A stretch of DNA of 64,000 bases from Roseiarcus sp963836695 (lineage in GTDB: Bacteria; Pseudomonadota; Alphaproteobacteria; Rhizobiales; Beijerinckiaceae), in the NCBI GenBank assembly GCA_963836695.1, contig CAWIKX010000010.1:248001-312000 (forward strand), written 5' to 3'. Position numbers and translations under genes: made by a program. The notes beneath the pieces are model-generated. The model had not been told where the DNA came from and ran no database searches. It saw nothing but the letters and a program-made list of their open reading frames with translations. Shown here piece by piece: positions 18,057-26,608 of the stretch (positions are counted from its first letter, which is position 1; the number at the start of each line of letters is the position of its first letter).

Positions 18057-18059
18057 TTT
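18052..18059. repeat. Left 8-bp target-site duplication GTTTATTT
   Basis: GTTTATTT directly abuts the left inverted repeat and is identical to the 8 bases after the right inverted repeat (20158-20165). Eight bases is the duplication length known for IS1595-family elements. Confidence 0.93.
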
Positions 18060-18082
18060 GGCTATTATCTAGTTGACAAATG
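18060..18082 (+). repeat. Left terminal inverted repeat of the IS1595 element
   Basis: This 23-base end pairs with 20135-20157 in inverted orientation, with 19 of 23 positions identical. The run ATTATCTAG is shared exactly. Confidence 0.9.
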
Positions 18083-18120
18083 TTTGACTGTATATAGAAT
18101 GGTTTCTGCTCGCCAAAGGC

Positions 18121-18264
18121 GTGATCACGCATCGGGATGCTTCCGACATTTTCCAGCGGGCGCTTGGCGAGATCAACGCCAACTCTAGCCTCTCTCGCGA
18201 CCAGACAGCGATCTCCCTCATCAAAGAATTCGCTAAGCGTTTCGAAGAAAATCAAGCCGAGTGA
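18121..18264 (+). CDS. Small helical ORF at the left end of the transposon
   Basis: A 47-codon frame from GTG 18121; the frame is open back to a stop just after the left inverted repeat. The product (SDIFQRALGEINANSSL, then ISLIKEFAKRFEENQ) looks like two amphipathic helices and ends eight bases before the transposase start. I do not recognise it. It could be a small accessory protein of the transposon, a partner of the passenger gene, or a remnant. Confidence 0.35.
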   Translation: MITHRDASDIFQRALGEINANSSLSRDQTAISLIKEFAKRFEENQAE

Positions 18265-18271
18265 TTTAGCC

Positions 18272-19206
18272 ATGTCCGCCGACCTTCAATCCAAAGCTTT
18301 CACTGACAACGACGTAGCGCGCGAGGCTATTGAAGCCTTGATGTGGCCGAACGGCCCGGTCTGCCCGCATTGTGGCTGCACAGGCAAGATTGGGAGAGTT
18401 GAAGGCAAGTCAGCACGCCCCGGCTTGTATTACTGCGGCGATTGCAAGAAGCAGTTCACCGTCACTGTCGGAACCATATTCGAGCGCTCAAAGGTTCCGC
18501 TCTCGAAATGGTGGATGGCCATTCATCTCATGGCCTCTTCAAAGAAGGGCATGAGTGCTCACCAGCTTCACCGTATGCTTGGCGTCGCCTACCAGACCGC
18601 GTGGTTCATGGAGCATCGCATCCTCGAAGCGATGGAGCCCTTTCGCCAATGGGAGGCGGAGGCGGCGTTGTCGAGATCGATGAAACCTACATCGGTCGCA
18701 AGGACGGCTTTGAGGTCAAGCAAGGAGCTTGGCACAAAAACACGATCCTAACGCTGGTTGAGCGTGATGGACGCGCCCGTTCCTTTCATGTGGACAACGC
18801 GACAAAAGAGAACATTGTCCCTATCATCCGCGAAAACATTGACCGCGAAAGCCATGTCATGACCGACGAAGCGAGCCGCTATTCAAAGATCGGCAGCGAG
18901 TTCGCAAAGCACGATGTGGTGGACCACTCGCGCCAGGAATACGGCTACACAGACCGTGAGACGGGCGCGAAGGTCAACACGAATACGATTGAGGGCTACT
19001 ACTCGATTTTCAAGCGCAGCATGAAAGGTGTTTACCAGCATTGCGGCGAGAAACATCTGCACCGCTATCTTGCCGAGTTCGATTTCCGATATTCCAACCG
19101 CACCAAACTCGGCGTGAATGATGCGTCGCGCGCGGCTAAGATCGTGGAAGGCGCGAAAGGCAAGCGCCTCCAATATCGACGGCCTAACGAAATCCCTCTC
19201 GCCTAA
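18272..19206 (+). pseudogene. IS1595-family transposase, split by a -1 frameshift
   Basis: The N-terminal frame (18272 to about 18650) has the zinc ribbon CPHC...CGDC (Cys pairs in VCPHCGCTG and YYCGDCKKQF) and the helical region KWWMAIHLMASSKKGMSAHQ. The C-terminal frame (from about 18649 to 19206) has the DDE-type catalytic parts VEIDETYIG, VMTDEASRY and NTIEGYYSIFKR. The two frames differ by -1 near 18645-18652. No canonical slippery heptamer is aligned there, so a lost base or a sequence error is more likely than programmed frameshifting. Joined, the product has about 311 residues, the normal family length. Confidence 0.9.
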
Positions 19207-19388
19207 TCGCCGGAAGTGGACGATGTAGGCCGCTGGCGCTCACTCTCTCTACGCCGTCGCTGCGCTGCGCCCTTAGAGGATTCAACTCTAGGGGTCGATT
19301 TGTGCTGCTCTGGCCTCATGCGGAGCAGCGCTACCATCGTCGCTTGCTCTCGCTCGGATAGGCCGTCCGTCGCGGCGTTTTTTCGCAT
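19203..19388 (-). CDS. Possible small antisense ORF between transposase and passenger gene
   Basis: A 61-codon frame opposite to the transposon genes, filling most of the gap between them. Its product (SEREQATMVALLRMRPEQHK and a basic tail) is plausible as a small basic protein. The ribosome-binding site is weak and I know no homologue with certainty, so a chance frame is possible. Confidence 0.3.
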   Translation of the reverse strand: MRKNAATDGLSEREQATMVALLRMRPEQHKSTPRVESSKGAAQRRRRESERQRPTSSTSGD

Positions 19389-19411
19389 AGCTCATCTTAC
19401 CACGTCACTTC

Positions 19412-20044
19412 ATGATCGAATACGGCAAACCAGCAACGGAAACCGAAGAGGGTAGGCAACGCCTCTCAGTTTACTACCTCGCGCTCGGGAGGTTCGCGCA
19501 TCGGTTTGCGTTAGCGGAGCAAGGCGTCAATTTCGTTCTTCGACACTACGCCAGCATGACAACCAGTGTGGCCCGCGCTCTGTTGTCCGGAGTTCGAGTG
19601 CGCGACACCAAAAGCAAATTATCTAGATTGCACGAGATTGGAGCAATACCAGATGATAAATCGTCAGAGCTTAAGACTCTATTCGACCACCTGAGCATAA
19701 TAAACTCTGCCAGAGATGATATATTTCACTATGGAGCGATCAATATCGCGGAAGATGATGGAATAGTAACCAACCAAGTCATGGCCCTTGGTGAGGATCG
19801 AATCACAGCATTCAAAATATCCGTAGAATCCCTTGACAATATGACTGCCGACCTACGGAAAATACTCTTCCATTTCCATCTTAATCACATGGGTAAGCAC
19901 CCATTGAAAGGTTTTCATCCTACGATCAACGAAATCTTGCGCGCATCATGGCAATATAAACACCAGCAAGTGCATCAGAAGAGAGGTCACAAATCGGCGT
20001 CATCGGATCGTGCCGGCACGACAACTCGTAAAGACCTGCCTTAA
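19412..20044 (+). CDS. Transposon passenger gene, possible HEPN-like protein
   Basis: A 210-residue mostly helical protein of unknown function, encoded inside the IS1595 element downstream of the transposase. Its base composition is clearly more AT-rich than the surrounding chromosome, especially at 19620-19900, pointing to foreign origin. The segment NSARDDIFHYG contains R101-D-D-I-F-H106. This fits the R-x4-6-H pattern with a polar residue after Arg that marks HEPN ribonucleases. The motif alone is weak evidence. The last 30 residues are basic and polar. There is no signal peptide or membrane helix. Confidence 0.6.
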   Translation: MIEYGKPATETEEGRQRLSVYYLALGRFAHRFALAEQGVNFVLRHYASMTTSVARALLSGVRVRDTKSKLSRLHEIGAIPDDKSSELKTLFDHLSIINSARDDIFHYGAINIAEDDGIVTNQVMALGEDRITAFKISVESLDNMTADLRKILFHFHLNHMGKHPLKGFHPTINEILRASWQYKHQQVHQKRGHKSASSDRAGTTTRKDLP

Positions 20045-20134
20045 TCATTTCGGAGTTTACCTTGGGGTCCGCACCTTGAGTTTTATTTTGCGTTTCCGGC
20101 CTGTCACGCGCCTTGGGCATAACATCTTGTACAG

Positions 20135-20157
20135 CGTTTGTCATCTAGATAATCGCC
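20135..20157 (-). repeat. Right terminal inverted repeat of the IS1595 element
   Basis: Read on the minus strand it begins GGCGATTATCTAG, matching the left end at 18060-18082 in 19 of 23 positions. Confidence 0.9.
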
Positions 20158-20165
20158 GTTTATTT
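20158..20165. repeat. Right 8-bp target-site duplication GTTTATTT
   Basis: Identical to 18052-18059, directly outside the right inverted repeat. Confidence 0.93.
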
Positions 20166-20474
20166 TTGCGAATCGGGACTTTTCAATGGGTTACAGGCGA
20201 AAAAATAGAAGAAATCGCTCCATCGTCCGGCTCGCGCGGCAGGTTGCGGGCCAACGCTTCAGCCATGAATTCTCGTCTCCGGCCCGTCTACCGGCGAGCA
20301 GAAAATAGATTCCATCAAGCTGGATGTATAGACGGTATTTCTGATTCTGTCAAGTCAATTCGCGGCTCTTGTAGCGCGAAACAGACCTCTAAGCGCCATG
20401 GCCGGGGCCAAGCGAGGTCGAGCCCCGCCATGACCGCGGAGGGCTCCGAAGCGAGTCGCCCGTCGAGAGCGAGC
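20166..20474. other. Intergenic region between transposon and scoB
   Basis: No gene is supported here. A 40-codon arginine-rich frame starting at 20187 has no convincing ribosome site. A GC-rich hairpin (CATGGCCGGGGC at 20397 paired with GCCCCGCCATG ending 20432) lies about 40 bases downstream of the leftward scoB gene. It could end its transcript, though no T-run follows. Confidence 0.4.
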
Positions 20475-21146
20475 CTAGCCCGCCACCGCGGCCTCGCTCG
20501 GCTGGTTAGGCGCCACCCGATAGCTCGCCTCGGTCTTGGCGGCAATTTCCTCCGAGGTTACGCCGGGCGCGAGCTCGATGAGAGCCATGCCTCTCAGTCC
20601 GTGCTTGTCGATCGTGAACACACCGAGATCGGTGATGACCAGGTCTACGACCTTCGCGCCGGTCAAGGGCAGTGTGCAATGATGCAAGAGCTTCGGCCCG
20701 TCCTTGGCTGAGTGCTCCATCACCACCGCAATGCGTTTGACGCCAGCGACGAGATCCATCGCCCCGCCCATGCCCTTCACCATCTTGCCCGGAATCATCC
20801 AGTTGGCGAGGTCGCCATTCTCGGCGACCTGCATCGCGCCCAGGATGGCGAGGTCGATGTGCCCTCCGCGGATCATGGCGAATGAATCGGCGCTGGAGAA
20901 AAAACTCGTCGTCGGCAATCGCGTGACGGTCTGCTTCCCGGCGTTGATGAGATCCGGATCCTCCTCGCCCTCAAACGGAAACGGCCCCATCCCGAGCATG
21001 CCGTTCTCGCTCTGCAACTGCACGCTCATTCCCTTAGGAATGTAATTCGACACCAGCGTCGGAATGCCGATGCCGAGATTGACATAGAAGCCGTCCCTGA
21101 GCTCCTTGGCGGCGCGCGCCGCCATTTGGTCGCGGGTCCAAGCCAT
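20475..21146 (-). CDS. scoB: 3-oxoacid CoA-transferase subunit B
   Basis: The 223-residue beta subunit of succinyl-CoA:3-ketoacid CoA-transferase, which moves CoA to acetoacetate and so allows ketone bodies or polyhydroxybutyrate products to be used. The active-site glutamate lies in QSENGMLGMGP near residue 50, and GGHIDLAILGAMQV follows. The start at 21146 (MAWTRDQMAARAAKEL) is the family start; the frame is open further upstream. It lies 19 bases after scoA, in one operon. Confidence 0.95.
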   Translation of the reverse strand: MAWTRDQMAARAAKELRDGFYVNLGIGIPTLVSNYIPKGMSVQLQSENGMLGMGPFPFEGEEDPDLINAGKQTVTRLPTTSFFSSADSFAMIRGGHIDLAILGAMQVAENGDLANWMIPGKMVKGMGGAMDLVAGVKRIAVVMEHSAKDGPKLLHHCTLPLTGAKVVDLVITDLGVFTIDKHGLRGMALIELAPGVTSEEIAAKTEASYRVAPNQPSEAAVAG

Positions 21147-21165
21147 TTCAGTCTGCCTCCGAAAT

Positions 21166-21873
21166 TCAGGCTGCGTCGCGCTTGCGGGTCGTGCGCTGCT
21201 CGATGCGCTTGAGCGCGTTCGGCACATGAACGATCCGCTGAACGTAGATACCGGGGGTGACGATGTGGTCGCCGTCGATCTCGCCCGGTTCGACCAGGTG
21301 CTCGACTTCGGCAACCGTCAGCCGGCCCGCGGTCGCCATCACCGGATTGAAGTTGCGCGCTGTCATCCGGTAGACGAGGTTACCTTCAGTGTCGCCTTTC
21401 CAGGCATGAACGAGGGCGACGTCTGCGAGGAGGCCGGTCTCCATCACATAGGCCTCGTTGTTGAAGTCTCGGATTTCTTTACCCTCAGCGACGATCGTGC
21501 CGACTCCGGTTCGGGTGAAGAAGGCCGGAATGCCCGCGCCGCCGGCGCGAATGCGCTCCGCCAGGGTGCCCTGCGGATTGAATTCGAGTTCGAGCTTGCC
21601 CGCAAGATAGAGGTTGGCGAAGATCTTGTTCTCGCCGACGTAGCTCGAGATCATCTTCCTGATCTGGCCGGTTTCCAAGAGGACGCCGAGGCCGATCCCG
21701 TCGACGCCCGCGTTATTGGAAACGAAAGTCAGGTCTTTGGCGCCGGATTTGCGGACCGCGTCGATCAGCGTCTCGGGTACTCCGGCGAGGCCGAATCCGC
21801 CCGCCATCAAGGTCATGCCATCCTTGATCTGGCCTGCGAGCGCCTCATCCGCGTTGGGGTAGACTTTTCTCAT
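21166..21873 (-). CDS. scoA: 3-oxoacid CoA-transferase subunit A
   Basis: The 235-residue alpha subunit, with the glycine-rich GGFGLAGVPETLIDAV near residues 25-40 and YLAGKLELEFNPQGTLAERI in the middle, both typical of ScoA/AtoD-type proteins. It pairs with scoB directly downstream to form the heteromeric enzyme. Confidence 0.95.
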   Translation of the reverse strand: MRKVYPNADEALAGQIKDGMTLMAGGFGLAGVPETLIDAVRKSGAKDLTFVSNNAGVDGIGLGVLLETGQIRKMISSYVGENKIFANLYLAGKLELEFNPQGTLAERIRAGGAGIPAFFTRTGVGTIVAEGKEIRDFNNEAYVMETGLLADVALVHAWKGDTEGNLVYRMTARNFNPVMATAGRLTVAEVEHLVEPGEIDGDHIVTPGIYVQRIVHVPNALKRIEQRTTRKRDAA

Positions 21874-22009
21874 GGGATGAAGAGTTCCTCTCGAAACGGC
21901 TCCTGCTCCGTAGCCGTCTCAGGCGCGCGCTGCAAGACTCGCGAATCGCGCAGAACCTGGCCTCTTTGGTTCAGGCAGCTGCGGGCTGAGCCTCAGCCGG
22001 AAGCCTTGC

Positions 22010-22555
22010 TCATTGTATTTTTTCGTCGGGGTACACGCCCCACAATTTCTCCTGCTCGATATATCCCTTGAACCCGTCTCCGTCGACAAGGCACCAGGCG
22101 CCGTCGCAGCGGCGAAGATTGACGATCACGCCCGACTGAAGCGTTGCCGCCAAATCCGCTGAAGCGGACGCGCGGGCGTAGAGTTTCGAGTTCTCGCCCT
22201 TTTTGTTCGGCGTGACCAACGCTGTCCGCCTGCCGGAAAGCAGCGAGTGCAGCACCCAGCCCTCGATGCCTTCCGAATCGCGCACCTTGCGCCAGATTTC
22301 GAACTCAGCGGTGATCTCCACAGGAAGCCCAGCGCGCTCGTAGACCCATTTGGTCGCGTGGTCTTTTGAGGGCCCCTCTCGCAAGTTGACCCGGTCGGTT
22401 TTCAAGCTCGCAAAGCGGGGCAGCGGCAGTTTAGTGACCGGCCCGACGGGATCGGCGATCGCCGCCCAAGGAGCAAGGAGCAAGGCGCAGCCCAGAGCGA
22501 GCACGGCGCGGCGGCCGGTTGCGAACGCGTTGATTGGCCGCCTCGATCGTTTCAT
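22010..22555 (-). CDS. Secreted SH3-domain protein
   Basis: A periplasmic protein of 181 residues from ATG 22555, with a signal sequence (RRAVLALGCALLLAPWAAIA). Two bacterial SH3-like units follow: one at DRVNLREGPSKDHATKWVYE and one at KLYARASASADLAATLQSGV. Such proteins are common in Rhizobiales next to a 2-hydroxyacid dehydrogenase, as here, where the two genes are divergent. They probably bind cell wall or protein ligands. An upstream ATG at 22660 would add 35 residues ahead of the signal and is less likely. Confidence 0.82.
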   Translation of the reverse strand: MKRSRRPINAFATGRRAVLALGCALLLAPWAAIADPVGPVTKLPLPRFASLKTDRVNLREGPSKDHATKWVYERAGLPVEITAEFEIWRKVRDSEGIEGWVLHSLLSGRRTALVTPNKKGENSKLYARASASADLAATLQSGVIVNLRRCDGAWCLVDGDGFKGYIEQEKLWGVYPDEKIQ

Positions 22556-22773
22556 GACGCTGTCCTCGACCGCTGTCTGGCCATCCTTGTCTTTGCCCGT
22601 TCTTCTGGTAAGGAGGCCAAGCCGGCGGATCGCAATTCGTGAGCGCGCCAGCACATCCATTTGCGTCGTCTGTCGTTAACGCGGCGTGAACTCATGCGAA
22701 GGCGCGGAGGGCAGATGATTTCAGCAGCAGGAGCGTCGGCGCCAAAGCCGCGCCGGCGATAAGAGCGGCGCTC

Positions 22774-23769
22774 ATGACCAAGAAAAGACCCCTTGTGGTG
22801 GTCACGCGGCGGCTGCCTGAATTGGTCGAGACCCGCATGCGAGAATTGTTCGACGCCCGTCTCAACCTGGAAGATAAGCCGATGTCGCAGGCCGACATCG
22901 TCGAGGCGATGCGCGAGGCCGACGTTCTGGTGCCCACCATCACCGACCAGATCAACGCCGCCATGGTCGCTCAGGCGGGCGAACAGATGAGGCTGATCGC
23001 CAATTTCGGCAACGGCGTCGATCATATTGACGTGACCAGCGCGCTCCGTCGCGGGATCACGGTCACCAACACGCCTGGCGTCCTGACTGAGGACACGGCG
23101 GACATGACGATGGCCCTGATCCTCTCGACCGCCCGCCGGCTGGTTGAGGGCTCGCGGGTCATTCCCGAAGGCCGATGGACCGGCTGGTCGCCGACCTGGA
23201 TGCTGGGTCGCCGCATCACCGGCAAGCGCCTCGGCATCGTCGGCATGGGTCGCATCGGCCAGGCGCTTGCGCGCCGCGCGCGCGCCTTCGGCATGTCGAT
23301 TCACTACCACAATCGCCGTCGGGTCGCCGCGCAAATCGAGGAAGCGCTCGAGGCGACCTATTGGGACTCGCTCGACCAGATGCTTGCGCGCATGGATTTC
23401 GTCTCGATCAACTGCCCGCATACGCCTGGCACTTTCCACCTTCTGTCGGCCCGCCGGCTGAAGTATCTGCGCCCCGACGCTATTCTCATCAATACCGCGC
23501 GCGGCGAGGTCGTCGACGAGAATGCTCTTGTCCGGATGCTCGAGGCGGGCGAACTCGCCAACGCCGGTCTCGACGTGTTCGAGCACGCGCCGGCCGTCAA
23601 TGAGAAGCTCGTCGCCCTCGCCAAAATCGGCAAGGTGACGCTGCTCCCCCACATGGGGTCCGCGACTTACGAGAGCCGCGCCGACATGGGCGAGAAGGTC
23701 ATCATCAACATCCGGACCTTCGTCGACGGTCACCGGCCGCCCGACCGTGTGCTGCCGAGCATGCTGTAG
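22774..23769 (+). CDS. D-2-hydroxyacid dehydrogenase (glyoxylate/hydroxypyruvate reductase-like)
   Basis: A 331-residue NAD(P)-dependent dehydrogenase. The Rossmann motif GIVGMGRIGQALARRA lies near residues 152-167. The catalytic triad is visible as Arg in NTARGEVV, Glu in the segment FEHAPAVN and His in LLPHMGSAT. The N-terminal catalytic-domain text NFGNGVDHIDV is typical of glyoxylate reductases. It probably reduces glyoxylate or hydroxypyruvate; the exact substrate cannot be fixed from sequence. Confidence 0.92.
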   Translation: MTKKRPLVVVTRRLPELVETRMRELFDARLNLEDKPMSQADIVEAMREADVLVPTITDQINAAMVAQAGEQMRLIANFGNGVDHIDVTSALRRGITVTNTPGVLTEDTADMTMALILSTARRLVEGSRVIPEGRWTGWSPTWMLGRRITGKRLGIVGMGRIGQALARRARAFGMSIHYHNRRRVAAQIEEALEATYWDSLDQMLARMDFVSINCPHTPGTFHLLSARRLKYLRPDAILINTARGEVVDENALVRMLEAGELANAGLDVFEHAPAVNEKLVALAKIGKVTLLPHMGSATYESRADMGEKVIINIRTFVDGHRPPDRVLPSML

Positions 23770-23860
23770 CCTTGGCGACGGAGCCGGCGAAGACCAATTA
23801 ACTCAACCTGCGGGCGAATTTTCCGGAAGCAGATCCAAATAAGCCAGCTTCGAGCGCCTC

Positions 23861-25075
23861 TCACCCCGCAGCGAAGCTTCGCGGAGCCGGGCTGATCACC
23901 TTTGCGGCGTCGTCCGCGATCTCCATGACCGCCAAGCCCCGCTCGTTGGTTCCGTCCGCCCTGAAGCGGAACACGCCGTCGGCCCCGTTGAAGCCAGATA
24001 TATTGGTCAGCGCCGCCTGATTGAACGGATCCGGCCCGCCGTTGCGGGCGAGCGCCGCGGCGAGCGTCACCGCGTCATAGGCGAGCGTCGCGAGGCGCGC
24101 CGGATCGCTGTTGAATTTGGCCTTGTAGCGCTGCGCGAAGGCATCGAAGCCGGAATTGTCAGGGGCCGAAAACCATGCCCCCTGCATCTGCGGCAATTTG
24201 AGAACCCGCGCGTCGTTCCAAACCCCGGTGCCCAGAAACTTGGTCTTGATGTTGGCGGCTCCCAGGGCGCTCGCCACCGCAGGCATGGCGTCGGCCTGCT
24301 CAGGAATGAAAAGAGCGTCGATCTGACCTTGAACCGCCGCAACCTGTTGAGCTGCGGTCGCCATCTGCCCGGCGGAGTAGCGAGCTGTCACGACCACCTG
24401 CGCGTTGAGGCTTCCAGCCTGGTCCTGGAACCGCTGGGAGGCGACATTGCCGTAGTCGTTTTGCGGAGCCATGATCGCGAACGACTTCTTGCCGTTCGAA
24501 ACGGCGTATTGAAGGATCCGGTCGACGTAGCCCTGGATGAGGAAAGACAGGAGATAGACGCCCGGAGCGGCGACGGTGACGTCGGTCGAGAATGCAATCA
24601 TCGGCCGGCCCGCCGATTTCGCCGGCGCCGAGGCGGACCGCACATCGTTGGCGAACACCGGCCCCAGGATCAGTTGCGCCCCGGCGCCGAGTTCCGCTTG
24701 GGCTGCCTGGGCCGCGGCGTCCGGGCTCGAATGGTCGTCCACGATCATCAGCGTGATGTAAGGAGCGCCAAACCCGTCGATCGCCAGTTGCGAGGCATCG
24801 CGCATCGAAACGCCGATCGGGCTGGGGCCACCATTTTGGGTCAGCGGCAGGATCATTCCGACCCGAACGGGGCCTGTGCCCATCGTCTCGCCGACCGGCG
24901 GACCGCCAGCTGGCTGAGCCGGGCTAGGCGCGGCGAGCCCGCCGCCGACAGCATCGTTTGGCAGCTGAAGGCCTGTCGAATTGCAGCCCGCAAGCGTCAA
25001 CGCCAGGCCGCCGCCAAGCATGGCGCGCCTCGTCACGCCTCGACTTGCTGCCGGCTGCTCAGCGGCAAACCTCAT
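23861..25075 (-). CDS. Penicillin-binding protein activator, LpoA/YraM-like lipoprotein
   Basis: A 404-residue periplasmic-binding-fold protein anchored as a lipoprotein: TRRAMLGGGLALTLAGC has a lipobox ending LAGC, with paired arginines before it. The rest is a type-1 binding fold (PVRVGMILPLTQNGGPSPIG and onward) as in the C-terminal half of LpoA. It lacks the tetratricopeptide half of the enterobacterial protein. It is divergent from rsmI and yraN, the usual yraM neighbours. The start at 25075 has GAGGGG upstream; an ATG at 25138 is also open. Confidence 0.87.
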   Translation of the reverse strand: MRFAAEQPAASRGVTRRAMLGGGLALTLAGCNSTGLQLPNDAVGGGLAAPSPAQPAGGPPVGETMGTGPVRVGMILPLTQNGGPSPIGVSMRDASQLAIDGFGAPYITLMIVDDHSSPDAAAQAAQAELGAGAQLILGPVFANDVRSASAPAKSAGRPMIAFSTDVTVAAPGVYLLSFLIQGYVDRILQYAVSNGKKSFAIMAPQNDYGNVASQRFQDQAGSLNAQVVVTARYSAGQMATAAQQVAAVQGQIDALFIPEQADAMPAVASALGAANIKTKFLGTGVWNDARVLKLPQMQGAWFSAPDNSGFDAFAQRYKAKFNSDPARLATLAYDAVTLAAALARNGGPDPFNQAALTNISGFNGADGVFRFRADGTNERGLAVMEIADDAAKVISPAPRSFAAG

Positions 25076-25252
25076 ACTCACCCCTCGTTTGAGCCGCGCC
25101 GGCGCGGGCAAGAGCGTTGCGCCCTCATGATCGCTCATCGGCGCGCGACAGGCGCGATTTGCCGCCTGTCAATGGAAATTGTGGCATTTTCACCTGCGCT
25201 TGGCTATGCGTCAGTCCTTGAGCCAGCTGTCCGATCGGCGGATAAGAACGCA

Positions 25253-26185
25253 ATGACCGCAGCAAAAGCTCCACAGTCGGACAGGACGAATACTGTTCGC
25301 TCGAGCCGGACCTTTCACATTGGCGACGCAACTTTTCCGGCAGCGACGCTGGATCCTGGTCTTTACGTCGTGGCCACGCCGATTGGCAACCTCGCCGACG
25401 TGACGCTACGCGCTCTGGCGATCCTCGCCGGCGCCGACGCGATCCTGGCCGAGGATACGCGCGTGTCGCGCGCCCTGCTCGCGCGTTACGGCATTGAGAG
25501 GCCGCTCTCGCCTTATCATGAGCACAATGCTCCCGAGGCGCGCCCCCGCGTGCTCAAACGCCTAGCCGAGGGCCAGGCGCTGGCGCTCATCTCAGACGCC
25601 GGGACGCCGCTCATTTCCGACCCCGGTTATAAGCTTGTCGTGGAGGCGATCGAGCAGGGCGTCGCCGTCGTCGCGGCGCCAGGCGCGTCCGCGGCGCTCA
25701 CGGCTCTTTGCGTGGCGGGCCTGCCGACCGACCGCTTCTATTTTGAGGGCTTCCTGCCGGTCCGGTCGGCGGCGCGGCGGGAGCGCATCAACGCATTGGC
25801 GAGCGTGCCCGGCACGCTTGTTTTCTACGAGGCCGCTGGGCGGCTCGCCGAGACGCTTGCCGACCTTGCGCTCGAGCTCGGGCCCAGGCCCGCGGCGGTG
25901 GCGCGCGAATTGACCAAACTGCATGAGGAGGTGAAGCGCGGCGCGCTGGACAAGCTCGCCGCCGAATACGCGGCGGACGAAACGCCAAGGGGCGAGATCG
26001 TTATCGTCGTCGGCGTGGCGGAAGAGCGGCCTGTGGTTTCCGAAACCGTGCTCGATCAAGAGATCGCCGCGCACCTCGCGATCCTGTCCGTCAAGGACGC
26101 CGCCGCGGCGATCGCCGCCAAGCATGGGTTGCCGAGACGGCAGGTTTATGCGCGCGCTCTGGCGCTGGCGGGAGCGCAACGGTGA
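25253..26185 (+). CDS. rsmI: 16S rRNA 2'-O-methyltransferase RsmI
   Basis: A SAM-dependent enzyme that methylates the ribose of C1402 in 16S rRNA. The 310-residue protein has the tetrapyrrole-methylase fold with YVVATPIGNLADVTLRA, AEDTRVSRALLARYGI and LISDAGTPLISDPGYKLV, all characteristic of RsmI. The start at 25253 is chosen from the family N terminus; the open frame runs far upstream but overlaps the opposite lipoprotein gene. The stop overlaps the yraN start. Confidence 0.96.
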   Translation: MTAAKAPQSDRTNTVRSSRTFHIGDATFPAATLDPGLYVVATPIGNLADVTLRALAILAGADAILAEDTRVSRALLARYGIERPLSPYHEHNAPEARPRVLKRLAEGQALALISDAGTPLISDPGYKLVVEAIEQGVAVVAAPGASAALTALCVAGLPTDRFYFEGFLPVRSAARRERINALASVPGTLVFYEAAGRLAETLADLALELGPRPAAVARELTKLHEEVKRGALDKLAAEYAADETPRGEIVIVVGVAEERPVVSETVLDQEIAAHLAILSVKDAAAAIAAKHGLPRRQVYARALALAGAQR

Positions 26186-26571
26186 GAGGTCGGGCCGAAG
26201 AGCGGACAGGGCGCCGGCGCGACGCTCATCTTTATGGCCTCAAGGCTGAATCCATTGCCGCGTTCCTTCTGCGTCTCAAGGGCTACACAATCCTGGCCCG
26301 GCGGTTCGTGGTCTCAGGTGGCGAGATCGACCTCATCGCGCGCCGGGGCGGCTCGATCGCCTTTGTCGAGGTCAAGGCGCGGGCCGATCTCGACGTCGCA
26401 GCGATTGCGATCAGCGCGACCAAAAGGCGGCGGATCGCCCGGGCCGCCCGCGTGTGGCTCACGCGAAACCCATGGTCGGCGGGCATGACCTATCGCGTCG
26501 ACGCCGTCTTCGTTGCGCGCGGGCGGCTTCCCCGTCACGAGCCGGACGCGTATAGGCTCGAAATCGACTGA
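26182..26571 (+). CDS. yraN: UPF0102 (YraN) endonuclease-like protein
   Basis: A 129-residue member of the UPF0102 family with a restriction-endonuclease-like fold. The core GGEIDLIARRGGSIAFVEVKAR carries the acidic and Lys residues (E, D, then E-V-K) of the nuclease motif; it is cited here in parts GEIDLIARRG and IAFVEVKAR. Its GTG start overlaps the rsmI stop by four bases, the conserved rsmI-yraN arrangement. Its cellular role is not established. Confidence 0.93.
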   Translation: MRGRAEERTGRRRDAHLYGLKAESIAAFLLRLKGYTILARRFVVSGGEIDLIARRGGSIAFVEVKARADLDVAAIAISATKRRRIARAARVWLTRNPWSAGMTYRVDAVFVARGRLPRHEPDAYRLEID

Positions 26572-26608
26572 TTTCCCCGAAACGCGCACTGAGCTGAAGC
26601 GGACGCCC

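Larger units (their letters stand above)
18060..20157 (+). mobile_element. IS1595-family transposon with passenger genes
   Basis: A 2,098-bp element. The left end reads GGCTATTATCTAG then TTGACAAATG (18060-18082). The right end, read inwards, is GGCGATTATCTAG then ATGACAAACG (20157-20135), with mismatches at only four positions. Exact 8-bp direct repeats GTTTATTT flank it. Inside are a 47-codon ORF, a transposase split by a -1 frameshift, a small antisense ORF, and a 210-residue gene of distinctly lower GC. Passenger genes are known in this family, which borders on true transposons. The intact ends and duplication show a recent insertion. Confidence 0.93.

Noticed and set aside
18640..18655. 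Programmed -1 frameshift in the IS1595 transposase
   Set aside because: CCC TTT is near the junction, but no X-XXY-YYZ heptamer is aligned with the first frame, and this family normally uses one frame.
20187..20310. A 40-codon arginine-rich ORF right of the IS1595 element
   Set aside because: No ribosome-binding site and no similarity; its composition is that of random frame.
22552..23733. A 393-codon frame on the minus strand
   Set aside because: Shadow of the hydroxyacid dehydrogenase gene; histidine- and arginine-rich with no domain.
24329..25252. A long upstream extension of the rsmI frame
   Set aside because: It overlaps the LpoA-like gene on the other strand and has no RsmI similarity; the family N terminus begins just after 25253.
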